Shown in pieces: positions 44,280 to 52,420 of a DNA stretch of 64,000 nucleotides (the stretch's first letter is position 1; each line of letters begins with the position of its first letter). Under the pieces are notes generated by a model, which worked only from the letters and a program-made list of their open reading frames with translations, was not told where the DNA came from and made no database searches. Origin of the DNA: Streptomyces sp. NBC_00286 (GTDB lineage: Bacteria; Actinomycetota; Actinomycetes; Streptomycetales; Streptomycetaceae). Position numbers and translations under genes: made by a program. Where the stretch lies: positions 1,178,001-1,242,000 of the forward strand of contig NZ_CP108054.1 in assembly GCF_036173125.1 (NCBI RefSeq), written 5' to 3'.

Positions 44280-45404
44280 TCAGGCCCGCTCGACGGTCCC
44301 AGTTCCCGCACGTACGTGTCCCGCGATACGGCGCTGCCACGCGTCGCGCAATGCGGGGACGATGCCGCGCGGCAGGAACAGTACGACGAGGATGAGAAGG
44401 GCCGCGTACACGGCGTAGTTGAGGATGCTGGGGGCACTGGCGGGCATGCCCGGCCTGGAGCCCAGGTCGTTGAGGAACTGCACGATCAGGGTGATCGCGG
44501 TGGCGCCCAGGAGTGCGCCCCAGATGGTGCCGAGCCCGCCGACGACGGCCATCACCAGGAACTGGATGGACAGCAGGACCGGGAAGGACCCCGGATTGAT
44601 GTAGCCGATGAAGAAGGCGTAGATCCCTCCGGCGAGTCCGGCGAACGCGGCGGCCAGGGTGAACACGGCGAGTTTGTAGCGGGCCACCGGCACTCCGCTG
44701 GCGCTCGCCGCCGTCTCGCTGGTGGCCAGCGCGCGCAGTCCGCGGCCGGCCCGTGAGGTGACGACGTTACGGGCGACCAGGACGGTGACGGCCACGGCAG
44801 CCCAGGCCAGGTAGGCGTAGTGGATGTCCTCGCCGAGTTCCGTACCTCCGGCGGAGAGTCGCGGGATGCCCTGCAGACCGACCGAGCCACCGGCCCAGTC
44901 CGCCTCGCCGAGCAAGGAGATGAGGATGAGCTGCAGGGCGATGGTGGCGAAGGCCAGGTGATGCCCTCGCAGCCGCAGCAGCGGTCCGCCGATGGCGGCG
45001 GCGAACAGGGCGGCGATCAGTGGTGCCGCGGCCAGCGCCAGCAATGGTGGCGTGCCGTGGACGCCCAGCAGGCCGGCCGTGTAGGCGCCGATGGCGTAGA
45101 ACGACGCCTGGCCGATGGAGACCTGGCCCGCGTAGCCCATGAGCAGGCTCAGCCCGACGGTGACCATGGCGGACAGGGCGAGCAGGATGTACACCGACAG
45201 TTGACTGGCGGTCAGCATCGGAGGCAGGGCGAGGGTCACGGCCCCGGCCGCGCCGGCCGCGACGAGGCCAGCCCGCCTTCCCCGGCCGGCGAAACGGGCG
45301 CCGAAGGGCCCTCCGGCGTCCGACGAGTCGGTGTCCTCCGTGCCGCCCGCGCCGCCGGGAGGCTGGGAGACGGCCCGTTCACGGCCGGAGGTGACGGCGC
45401 TCAT
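44280..45404 (-). CDS. livM: Branched-chain amino acid-type ABC transporter permease LivM
   Basis: 374 residues with a 45-residue hydrophilic N-terminal tail and about ten hydrophobic segments. The LivM cytoplasmic block RGLRALATSETAASASGVPV and the N-terminal SLLMGYAGQVSIGQASFYAIG region are typical. It is the last gene of the operon, 118 bases after livH. With LivH it forms the membrane channel for an amino acid or small acid/amide. Confidence 0.87.
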   Translation of the reverse strand: MSAVTSGRERAVSQPPGGAGGTEDTDSSDAGGPFGARFAGRGRRAGLVAAGAAGAVTLALPPMLTASQLSVYILLALSAMVTVGLSLLMGYAGQVSIGQASFYAIGAYTAGLLGVHGTPPLLALAAAPLIAALFAAAIGGPLLRLRGHHLAFATIALQLILISLLGEADWAGGSVGLQGIPRLSAGGTELGEDIHYAYLAWAAVAVTVLVARNVVTSRAGRGLRALATSETAASASGVPVARYKLAVFTLAAAFAGLAGGIYAFFIGYINPGSFPVLLSIQFLVMAVVGGLGTIWGALLGATAITLIVQFLNDLGSRPGMPASAPSILNYAVYAALLILVVLFLPRGIVPALRDAWQRRIAGHVRAGTGTVERA

Positions 45405-45522
45405 ATCGTGCTGCCTTTCTGGTGCGGCGGATACGGATCGGGCACGGAACGGGTGCGCCGTGCGTACGTACGCCCGGTGTACGCGGAGGGCAGCGGGCGT
45501 CCCGCAGAGGACTGATGAGGCG

Positions 45523-46383
45523 TCATCCGGCCTCCGCCACGACGCTGTGGGTGCGGGCCGCCTGCCCGATCATCAGCGCCAGGACCAGACCCAGCGCCAC
45601 CACGGTCTGGTACGTGGCGCTTCCATAGCCCGCGACCATCGCTTCGGCCACTCCGAGGAACAGCGCACCGGCCAGCGTGCGGCCGATGTGATGCATGGAC
45701 CCGACGACCGCCGCCGCGAAACCGTTGATGATCAGCGCCACGTCGGAGTCGAAGGCCATCGAGTTCATAGGCGCCAGCAGAACGCCGGCCAGACCGCCGA
45801 GAGCGCCGCCGACGGCGAAGGCGATCAGCCCCATGCGGGTGACGGAGATCCCGACGACGCGGGCCGCGTACGGGTTGGAGGAGCAGGCGGAGAGGGCCTT
45901 GCCGGCGTCGGTACGGCCGAACAGCGCGGCCAGCGCGGCGAATACGGCCGCGGTGACGCCGATGATGAGCAGGTAGTGGGTCTGGATACGAGCGCCGAAC
46001 ACGGTCACAGCGCCGGAGAGCCCCTCGGAGGACCGGCCCTGGTCCCCCCAGAGCATGACCTCCACGGCGTACGCCAGAATGCCAAGGCCCAGGGTGACCA
46101 TCAGCGCGGCCTGCGGCGAGGTGCCCCGCCGCCCGATGGCGATCATGCCGCAGAGCAGTCCCACGACGGCGGCGACGGCGACCCCGAGCACTTCGGCGAG
46201 CCCGTGCGGGAGGCCGGTGTCGAGGAGCGAGATGGCGGTCAGCGCCCCGACGACGGCGAAGGTGCCCTGAGCGAAGTTGACCACACGCGTCACCCGGTGG
46301 ATGAGCACCAGGCCGCTGCCGATCAGCGCGATGCCGCAGCCGGTGCCCAGTCCGGTGATGAGGTAGACGAGGAAGTCGCTCAT
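45523..46383 (-). CDS. livH: Branched-chain amino acid-type ABC transporter permease LivH
   Basis: 286 residues from ATG 46383, overlapping the livF stop by four bases. It has the LivH signature RVTRVVNFAQGTFAVVGAL near the start, ALSACSSNPYAARVVGI in the cytoplasmic loop and about eight hydrophobic segments. It pairs with LivM. Confidence 0.88.
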   Translation of the reverse strand: MSDFLVYLITGLGTGCGIALIGSGLVLIHRVTRVVNFAQGTFAVVGALTAISLLDTGLPHGLAEVLGVAVAAVVGLLCGMIAIGRRGTSPQAALMVTLGLGILAYAVEVMLWGDQGRSSEGLSGAVTVFGARIQTHYLLIIGVTAAVFAALAALFGRTDAGKALSACSSNPYAARVVGISVTRMGLIAFAVGGALGGLAGVLLAPMNSMAFDSDVALIINGFAAAVVGSMHHIGRTLAGALFLGVAEAMVAGYGSATYQTVVALGLVLALMIGQAARTHSVVAEAG

Positions 46384-47297
46384 TTCGCCTCCCGTGTCGC
46401 GGCCTGCGCGGCCTGGACGGCGGTGTCCTGGTTGCCCCGGGCGGTCTTGGCCTTGCCGGGCGTGAGTGCGGGGTCGGCCGTGGCCCGGTCGTCCGGACCT
46501 GGGGCGTCCGGGCCGGGGCCATCCGCGCGTGGGGCGTACGGGCCCGGGTCGTCCTGAGCGTCCGGAGGGCTCGGGAGTGCCTGGGCCTCGCCGAGGTAGG
46601 CCCGGGCGATGTCGGGGCTGGCGGCCAGGTCGGCGCTGTCGCCCTCGGCGGCGATGCGTCCCGCTTCCAGGACGTAGGCGCGGCTGCACAGGTCCAGGGC
46701 GAGCCGCGCGTTCTGCTCGATGAGCACAACGGCCGTGCCCTGCTCCCGGTTGAGCTCGGTCAGGTGCTCGGCGAGGTCCGCGACGATGAGGGGCGCGAGG
46801 CCGAGAGACAGCTCGTCGATCACGAGGACCTCCGGCCGACTCATCAGGGCGCGTCCGACGGCGACCATCTGCTGCTGGCCTCCCGACAGCCCGCCCGCCT
46901 TCCGGTCGCGTACCCGCACCAGGTCCGGGAGGAGTTCGTACACCCATGAGGTGTCACGCTGCTTGCGACGGCTCTTGCCGCGGCCGGGCAGCTGCCAGGC
47001 GCCCAGGCGCAGATTGTCGTCGACGGTGAGGTCGCCGAACATCTGCCGCCCCTCGGGTACTTGGGCGATCCTGGCCCGTACCTCCACGCTGCCGGAGGCC
47101 GGTGTCAGGATCCCGGTCAGGGTGTTGACCAGGGTGGACTTGCCGGCTCCGTTGGGCCCGACGAGGGCGACCATCTCACCGGGCGCGACCCGCAGCGAGA
47201 CGTTGTCGAGGGCGGTCGCCGCGCCGTAGCGGACCACCAGGTCGCGTACCTCGACGGCATCGACGACATCACTCCGGGGCGGTTGCGAGGCGCTCAT
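46380..47297 (-). CDS. livF: ABC transporter ATP-binding protein LivF with Pro-rich C-terminal tail
   Basis: 305 residues from ATG 47297. Walker A GPNGAGKST, signature LSGGQQQMVAVGRAL and the LivF-specific RIAQVPEGRQMFGDLTVDDN are present; Walker B reads VLVIDELSLGLAP. Family members are about 235-240 residues; here 65 extra residues rich in Pro, Asp and Gly follow. The stop overlaps livH and the start overlaps the livG stop. Confidence 0.88.
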   Translation of the reverse strand: MSASQPPRSDVVDAVEVRDLVVRYGAATALDNVSLRVAPGEMVALVGPNGAGKSTLVNTLTGILTPASGSVEVRARIAQVPEGRQMFGDLTVDDNLRLGAWQLPGRGKSRRKQRDTSWVYELLPDLVRVRDRKAGGLSGGQQQMVAVGRALMSRPEVLVIDELSLGLAPLIVADLAEHLTELNREQGTAVVLIEQNARLALDLCSRAYVLEAGRIAAEGDSADLAASPDIARAYLGEAQALPSPPDAQDDPGPYAPRADGPGPDAPGPDDRATADPALTPGKAKTARGNQDTAVQAAQAATREAK

Positions 47298-48067
47298 GCA
47301 GCCGCCTCCGTGCCCAGATACGCGGTGACGACCCGCGGATCGGTACGTATCTCGTCCGGCGTGCCCTCGGCGATGACCCTGCCCAGGTCCAGGACGGTGA
47401 CACGGTCGGCGAGGCGGCCGACGAGGGCGACGTCGTGTTCGACGAGCATGATGGTGAGTCCGTCCGCACGCAGTTGCTCGATGAGCTCGGCGAGCCGGTC
47501 CCGTTCCCCGGCCCGCAGGCCGGAGGCGGGTTCGTCGAGGAGCAGCAGGGTGGGTTCCCCGCACAGGGCGCGGGCGACCTGGAGCGCGCGCTGCTGCCCG
47601 AGCGGCAGCAGCTCCGCGGGGCGGTCCGCCCAGTCCTCGAGCCCGACCCGCCGTACCGCCTCGCGTGCCCGCTCGGCGATCAGGCGTTCCTCCCGGCGGT
47701 GGCGCGGCAGCCTGAGTGCGGCTGCCGCGAATCCGGCGCCGGTGGTGGCGTGGGCGCCGACCATCGCGTTCTCCAGCACGCTCATCCCGTGGAAGGTGCG
47801 GGCGCCCTGGAAGACGATGGCGATCCCGAGGCGGGCTCTGTGGTGGGGCGGCAGTCGGTCGATGCGTCGTCCGTCGAGTCGGATCTCGCCCCGCTCGGCG
47901 GGCAGTTGACCGCTGACCAGGTTGAACAGGGTCGACTTGCCCGCCCCGTTGGGGCCGATGATTCCGACGGTGCTCGTACGTTCTACCGTCAGGTCGACGC
48001 CGTCCACGGCGTACACCCCGCCGAACGACCGTGACAGGCCGCTCACCCGGAGCAGGGGCTCGGTCAC
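47294..48067 (-). CDS. livG: ABC transporter ATP-binding protein LivG
   Basis: 257 residues from GTG 48067, with GGAGG six bases upstream; the frame is open for 51 more codons. Walker A GPNGAGKST, GIAIVFQGARTFHGMSVLENAMVG region, a diverged signature ELLPLGQQRALQVARAL, and Walker B LLLDEPASGL, all in LivG order. It energises the LivHM importer with LivF. Confidence 0.88.
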   Translation of the reverse strand: MTEPLLRVSGLSRSFGGVYAVDGVDLTVERTSTVGIIGPNGAGKSTLFNLVSGQLPAERGEIRLDGRRIDRLPPHHRARLGIAIVFQGARTFHGMSVLENAMVGAHATTGAGFAAAALRLPRHRREERLIAERAREAVRRVGLEDWADRPAELLPLGQQRALQVARALCGEPTLLLLDEPASGLRAGERDRLAELIEQLRADGLTIMLVEHDVALVGRLADRVTVLDLGRVIAEGTPDEIRTDPRVVTAYLGTEAAA

Positions 48068-48311
48068 CTGATTCCTCCGAGGATGCCCCGGACCGCCCAC
48101 GCGGTCGGGTAAGTTGCCTGCCGTGCGTTGCGAGAACCAAGCGCGTACGCCGTGCTGATCGAGAGCCAAGACAGCACATGCACCTCCAAGCTTTGCGATA
48201 CGAACCCGGGCTGGTTCCAACCCGGCTGGTGTTGATCGTGGAAGACCTGTCGGGTCGCTGACCCGCAGGCAGCGTGAGCCAGGAATCCCCCTGCTTCAGC
48301 TGGGGGAGGAT
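48068..48311. other. Spacer between livJ-type gene and livG
   Basis: No gene is supported in this 244-base stretch. Its right part carries an IS200/IS605-like end hairpin. A rightward frame ends at 48261 with LVLIVEDLSGR, which recalls the IVIEDL block of TnpB proteins but is too short to prove. Confidence 0.6.
48232..48311 (+). mobile_element. Candidate right-end remnant of an IS200/IS605-type element
   Basis: The hairpin TCCCCC-T-GC-TTCA-GC-T-GGGGGA at 48286-48307, preceded by GAGCCAGGAA and followed by GGATTCAA, is the form of right ends of IS200/IS605 elements in actinomycetes, where the TnpB guide RNA scaffold also lies. No tnpA or tnpB gene is present; only a tnpB-like IVEDL residue string upstream. 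Now it sits four bases after the livJ-type stop, where on the minus strand it may attenuate transcription into livG. Confidence 0.5.
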
Positions 48312-49505
48312 TCAATTGGCCACCTTCTCCAACTCGCTCTTGGACCAGACGGTCGGCACGAACTTGCCGTCGGTGACGGCGTTGACCGAGATGTAGTCGG
48401 GTGACAGGCCCGAGTGGTCCTTCGCGCTGTAGCGGTAGGTGCCGTTCGGGGTGGCGAGCGTCAGCTCCTCCATCGCCTGCCGGATCTTCTCGTGGTCGGT
48501 GCTCTTCGCCTTCTCGATGGCGGCGGCCAGCAGCTGGACCCCGGTGTATCCGTCCTGCGCGAACTGCGGCGGCGGGTAGTTGTACTTCTGCGTAAACGGC
48601 TTGTTGACGGCCTCGATGGCCTTCTTCTGCGCTCCGTCGGGCAGCGTGTCGCCGACCAGGCCGATGGAACCGGCGACGATGGCGCCCTCGGCGGCCTTGC
48701 CGGCCGGGTCGAGCCACAACTTGCTGGCCTGGGAGCCGGTGAAGGAGATCGGGACGTCCAGTCCCGAGGCGGCGTACTGCTTGGTGAGGACGACGGACGC
48801 GGGGCCGGTCACCCATACCGCGAGCGCCTGGGCGTCGGTGCCCTTGACGTGCGTGAAGACGGCGCTGAAGTCGGACGCGGTGCTCTGGATCTCCTCGGTG
48901 GCGACGACCTTGATGCCGTACTCCCCGGCCTTCGCCTTCATCGCCTTGTAGCCGGCGGTCGGATACGCGGTCTTGGTGTCGTAGGCCACGGCCAGCTTGG
49001 TGACGCCCTCCGACTTGTAGTACTGCAACAGCCGCTCGGCGTAGTCGGAGGCCAGGGCCGGGACGACGAAGACGTACGGATGGACGGGCGCCACCTGCTC
49101 GTCGGCCGGACTCAGGGAGATGTACGGGATCTCCGCCCGGTCCACCGCGGGCAGCGTGGCCAGCGCCGACCCCGCGGACGGTGAGCCGAGGACCGCGGTC
49201 ACGCCCTGGTCCTTGAACGCGTTGAAGGCCAGTACGGACTGGTCGGGCAGGCTCTTGTCGTCCTTGACCGTCAGCTCCAGCTTCCGTCCGAGGACCCCGC
49301 CGTCCTTGTTGATCTGCTCGACCGCCAGCTCCGCGGCCTTGCGGCCCTCGGTACCGAGGGTCTGGAGCTGACCGGTGAGCGAGGTGATCATGCCGATCTC
49401 GATCGGGCCGTCATCGGCGGAGGACGCGGACGAACCGCCTCCACACGCTGTGACGGTGAGCGCCAGACCGATGGTGAGAGCGGCAATGGGCGTACGAGGG
49501 CGCAC
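48312..49505 (-). CDS. ABC transporter substrate-binding lipoprotein (LivJ/LivK type)
   Basis: 397 residues from GTG 49505, preceded by GGGAGG at five bases; ATG 49538 is an alternative without a good ribosome site. A lipoprotein signal ends at ALTVTACGG. The periplasmic-binding fold is shown by IEIGMITSLTGQLQTLG, QINKDGGVLGRKLELTVKDD and AVLGSPSAGSAL. It captures the substrate for LivFGHM; family ligands include branched amino acids, amides and aromatic acids. Confidence 0.88.
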   Translation of the reverse strand: MRPRTPIAALTIGLALTVTACGGGSSASSADDGPIEIGMITSLTGQLQTLGTEGRKAAELAVEQINKDGGVLGRKLELTVKDDKSLPDQSVLAFNAFKDQGVTAVLGSPSAGSALATLPAVDRAEIPYISLSPADEQVAPVHPYVFVVPALASDYAERLLQYYKSEGVTKLAVAYDTKTAYPTAGYKAMKAKAGEYGIKVVATEEIQSTASDFSAVFTHVKGTDAQALAVWVTGPASVVLTKQYAASGLDVPISFTGSQASKLWLDPAGKAAEGAIVAGSIGLVGDTLPDGAQKKAIEAVNKPFTQKYNYPPPQFAQDGYTGVQLLAAAIEKAKSTDHEKIRQAMEELTLATPNGTYRYSAKDHSGLSPDYISVNAVTDGKFVPTVWSKSELEKVAN

Positions 49506-49643
49506 GGGAACCTCCCGGATACGGAGCGGGAACGGCATGGGGGAAGAGGCACACGCACCCGGAGGAGACGCGGCGCGCACGAAAACGATGCAAGAAGAGT
49601 CGCTTTGCGGGCCTTTGCGGCTTGCGGCCCGATCGACGGGTTG

Positions 49644-49672
49644 AACATAAGCCGCGACCACATGACCGTCAA
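49644..49672 (-). promoter_or_regulatory. Candidate promoter of the liv operon
   Basis: On the minus strand TTGACG (49672-49667), a 17-base spacer and TATGTT (49649-49644) form a good vegetative promoter. Its predicted start lies about 130 bases before the GTG of the binding-protein gene. Confidence 0.65.
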
Positions 49673-49691
49673 CACTTCAAGCAAAAATTCC

Positions 49692-49722
49692 TGGACTCAA
49701 GTCCAATTCTGCTCTCAAGTCC
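49692..49722. promoter_or_regulatory. Operator candidate upstream of liv (copy 1)
   Basis: TGGACTCAAGTCCA (49692-49705) is palindromic, followed by a half-site CTCAAGTCC (49714-49722) with AAGTC repeated 18 bases apart. The same arrangement is at 50591-50622. It lies just upstream of the candidate liv -35. Confidence 0.75.
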
Positions 49723-49882
49723 GCCGATCACCAGGATGAGGTGGAGGCGCCGCACGGCCGACGGCGAACCGGGCGGGGCCACCGCCCGTCATGAGCGGGA
49801 TACCGACGGACGCACCGCCTGCGGGAGCTGCAGCCATGACGCCCCTGCGGCGCTCCCCCGCCCCTCCGCTCCTCTGCGCAGG

Positions 49883-50518
49883 TCACGGATGCGCGAGGAT
49901 GCCCAGCAGGATGATGTCGAGCGCCCCATCGAGGCGGCCGGGCAGGTCGAACGGCGCCGGCTCCTCGCGGATCCAGCGCAGGACCGAGGAGAAATAGCAG
50001 GACGCGAGCAGAGCGCCGGCCTGCTCAGGGTCGACCTGCGACCGGATCTCTCCGCGCTGCCGCCCCTCCTCGACGATCTTCGCGAGTTCGGTTTCCAGAG
50101 AGGGGTCCTGAAGCAGGCGGCCGAAGCGCGCGGAGGCATCCATCAGGACAGTGGTCTCCGCACGGGAGGTGACGTTGAGGTCGGCCATCTCCCCCAGGTA
50201 GCGGCGCAGCCGGTCGCCGACCGGCAGGTCCTCGGCATGCTCCTGGCCGAGGATGGCGGCGACTCGAGCTCGGCGGCGGACGCCCCACTCCTCCAGGAAG
50301 CCGACCTTCTGTGAGAAGTGGTTGAAGACGGTGGCCCGGGCGACGTCGGCGGACTCGGCGATCTGCTCCATGGTCGTCGCCTCGTAGCCCTGGGCGACGA
50401 ACAGCCCCACCGCGGCGCTGTACAGCTGGTCACGCACCTGCTGCCGCTTCCGCTCGCGGCGCCCGAGGGGCGGGGCGTCCTGTGCGGGCGCGTCGCCTCC
50501 CGCCTCAGAGATCGTCAT
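49883..50518 (-). CDS. TetR/AcrR family transcriptional regulator (liv/MBL)
   Basis: 211 residues. The HTH is ATTMEQIAESADVARATVFNHFSQKVGFL. It lies between two copies of the same palindrome, one before liv and one before the divergent metallo-hydrolase gene. It is therefore the best candidate for the protein that binds both, controlling import and hydrolysis of a shared substrate. Confidence 0.83.
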   Translation of the reverse strand: MTISEAGGDAPAQDAPPLGRRERKRQQVRDQLYSAAVGLFVAQGYEATTMEQIAESADVARATVFNHFSQKVGFLEEWGVRRRARVAAILGQEHAEDLPVGDRLRRYLGEMADLNVTSRAETTVLMDASARFGRLLQDPSLETELAKIVEEGRQRGEIRSQVDPEQAGALLASCYFSSVLRWIREEPAPFDLPGRLDGALDIILLGILAHP

Positions 50519-50549
50519 GGGCCCAGTACAGCACAGGCATACACGGGTC

Positions 50550-50579
50550 TTGACCCTCCCCGAGCCACCTCTTTAGATT
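50550..50579 (+). promoter_or_regulatory. Candidate promoter of the metallo-hydrolase gene
   Basis: TTGACC (50550-50555) and TAGATT (50574-50579) are 18 bases apart. The start point would fall near 50586, so the palindrome at 50591-50606 covers the first transcribed bases, a typical blocking position for a repressor. Confidence 0.6.
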
Positions 50580-50590
50580 ACGCCCCATGA

Positions 50591-50622
50591 ATGGACTCAA
50601 GTCCATCGATAGATCTAAGTCT
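50591..50622. promoter_or_regulatory. Operator candidate before the metallo-hydrolase (copy 2)
   Basis: ATGGACTCAAGTCCAT (50591-50606) is a perfect 16-base palindrome; a half-site TAAGTCT follows with AAGTC again 18 bases further. Central 14 bases are identical to the site at 49692-49705. Confidence 0.8.
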
Positions 50623-50656
50623 CGAATTTGCTGCTTCGGGACGTGGAGGAGGCAGC

Positions 50657-51604
50657 GTGGCTCCCGTACTTTCCCCAGCCGACCGGATCGACCTCGACCA
50701 TGGCTGTCATGCGTGGGTACCGGGTGCGGCCGGATGGGGTATGAGCAACGCCGGGCTGGTCACCGGCCGGGGCGAGTCCCTGCTCGTCGACACCCTTTAC
50801 GACCTGCGCCTCACCCGGGCCATGCTCGACGGGCTGGCGCCGGTGACCGACGCCGCGCCCGTCTCGACCGTGGTCAACACCCATGGCAACGGCGACCACT
50901 GGTTCGGCAACCAGCTCGTGGCCCACGCCGAGATCATCGCGGCCCGTGGCTCGCTGACCGACATGCGGCAGGTGGGCCCGGCCGAGATGCGGGCACTGAC
51001 CGGCGCGGACACGGACGCGGGACGGTTTGCCCGCCGGATCTTCGGCCGCTTCGACTACTCCGGCATCCAACCCCTGCTTCCGCACCGGGTGTTCGACGGC
51101 GAGACGGTCCTCGACATCGGCGGGACGGAGGTCCATCTGATCGACGTGGGCCCCGCACACAGCGCCGGGGACACGATCGTCCACGTACCGCGTGCGCGGA
51201 CCGTCTACACCGGAGACATCGTCTTCGCCGGTTCCACGCCGGTCATATGGCACGGCCCGTTCGCCAACTGGCTCACCGCCTGCGACCTGCTCCTCAGCCT
51301 CGACGTGGACACCATCGTGCCCGGCCACGGCCCGGTCACCACAAAGGAGGCAGTCCGCACCGTCCACGACTACCTGTCGTACGTCCACGAACAGGCCACC
51401 GCCCGCTTCAGCGCCGGGATGCCCGCCGAGGCGGCCGCACGTGACATCAACCTCGGAGGTTTCGCCGACCTCGACGAGAGCGAACGCCTAGCCGTCAACG
51501 TGCACACCGTCTACCGCGAGCTCGACGCCTCGCTGCCCCCGCTCGACGGCCCCCAACTCTTCGGCCGCATGGCCGACTTCGCCTGCCCCTGCCCCGGGCT
51601 CTGA
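50657..51604 (+). CDS. Metallo-beta-lactamase-fold hydrolase
   Basis: 315 residues from GTG 50657, with GGAGGAGG four bases upstream; the ATG at 50591 lies inside the operator palindrome and is unlikely. The metal motif reads NTHGNGDHWFGN, where the usual first His of HxHxDH is replaced by the pattern HxNxDH; further ligands are in GPAHSAGD and VPGHGPV. Divergent from the TetR gene, it probably cleaves the compound imported by the Liv system or a derivative. Confidence 0.85.
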   Translation: MAPVLSPADRIDLDHGCHAWVPGAAGWGMSNAGLVTGRGESLLVDTLYDLRLTRAMLDGLAPVTDAAPVSTVVNTHGNGDHWFGNQLVAHAEIIAARGSLTDMRQVGPAEMRALTGADTDAGRFARRIFGRFDYSGIQPLLPHRVFDGETVLDIGGTEVHLIDVGPAHSAGDTIVHVPRARTVYTGDIVFAGSTPVIWHGPFANWLTACDLLLSLDVDTIVPGHGPVTTKEAVRTVHDYLSYVHEQATARFSAGMPAEAAARDINLGGFADLDESERLAVNVHTVYRELDASLPPLDGPQLFGRMADFACPCPGL

Positions 51605-51729
51605 GCTACGTCAGGCGCCGCTGGTGCTCCATGTCCCGCGGCGGAAACCGCACCAAGGTCCGCCTCCCATCAGGCACGTACACGACAGAGCGGCCGGATT
51701 ACGGAAAGCTGACGGAAGGAGTCCTCAGC

Positions 51730-52239
51730 TCACTCGGGCGACCTCATACGAAAGGCGGGGCCGGGGACGCTCTCGATGTCCTTCGCTTGCACCGGGTGGC
51801 CTTGCTCGCAGCGAATCTCGACGCCGACGTGCGCGCCGCACTCACGGTGTCGCGCCAGTACGGCCGGCCCCTCCGGGTCGGCGCGGTAACGGTCACCCCA
51901 CTGCAGCAGCCCCATCACGGCCGGCACCAGATCGATTCCCTTAGCGGTGATCACATACTTCGGCCGACTCCGCGAACCGGGCTCCTTGTACGTCTCGGTC
52001 GCCAGGATCCCTTCCTCCACCAGCATCTTGAGCCGCGTCGCGAGGAGGTTGCGAGGACAGCCGAGGACCCGTTCGATGTCGCTGAACCGGTGCGAGCCGT
52101 ACCAGATCTCGCGCAGGATCAGGATCGTCCACTTCTCACCCACGATCTCAAGAGTCCGCGCGATCGAGCAGTTGGACGTGTCCCGGTCGAGTCGGGGGTC
52201 CATGCCGGTGTCTTCGAGAATTTCGGTCCACGCATCCAT
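51730..52239 (-). CDS. HxlR-family transcriptional regulator
   Basis: 169 residues. The winged helix shows CSIARTLEIVGEKWTILILR and FSDIERVLGCPRNLLATRLKML, the HxlR core. The C-terminal 60 residues are an extra Cys-containing extension (RHRECGAHVGVEIRCEQGH) as in larger HxlR proteins. No ribosome site precedes the ATG. A direct repeat TTTGAG lies upstream. It probably answers to the alpha/beta hydrolase gene before it. Confidence 0.83.
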   Translation of the reverse strand: MDAWTEILEDTGMDPRLDRDTSNCSIARTLEIVGEKWTILILREIWYGSHRFSDIERVLGCPRNLLATRLKMLVEEGILATETYKEPGSRSRPKYVITAKGIDLVPAVMGLLQWGDRYRADPEGPAVLARHRECGAHVGVEIRCEQGHPVQAKDIESVPGPAFRMRSPE

Positions 52240-52256
52240 GGGAGCGATGGTAACCG

Positions 52257-52273
52257 TTTGAGTTTACTTTGAG
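52257..52273. promoter_or_regulatory. Direct repeat TTTGAG-N5-TTTGAG before the HxlR gene
   Basis: TTTGAG at 52257-52262 and 52268-52273, spaced 11 bases start to start (one helical turn), 18 bases upstream of the HxlR start on the minus strand. It may be an autoregulatory site. Confidence 0.4.
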
Positions 52274-52420
52274 ATACTCAGCCTTCGGTGCCACGATCGG
52301 CCACTCGACCTGGCCGCACACGAGAAGCATTGAGCCGAGCGTTGACGGGTGCCGACCACCCTGGCCGGAGAAGCCTTCAACACCACCCCCTGCGCACGCG
52401 CCGCCCGTCCCCGAAACCCA

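Larger units (their letters stand above)
49506..49882. other. Regulatory spacer upstream of the liv operon
   Basis: 377 bases without a gene. It contains a leftward promoter candidate (49644-49672) and the palindrome TGGACTCAAGTCCA with a second half-site (49692-49722). The rest, up to the TetR stop, holds nothing else recognisable. Confidence 0.7.
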
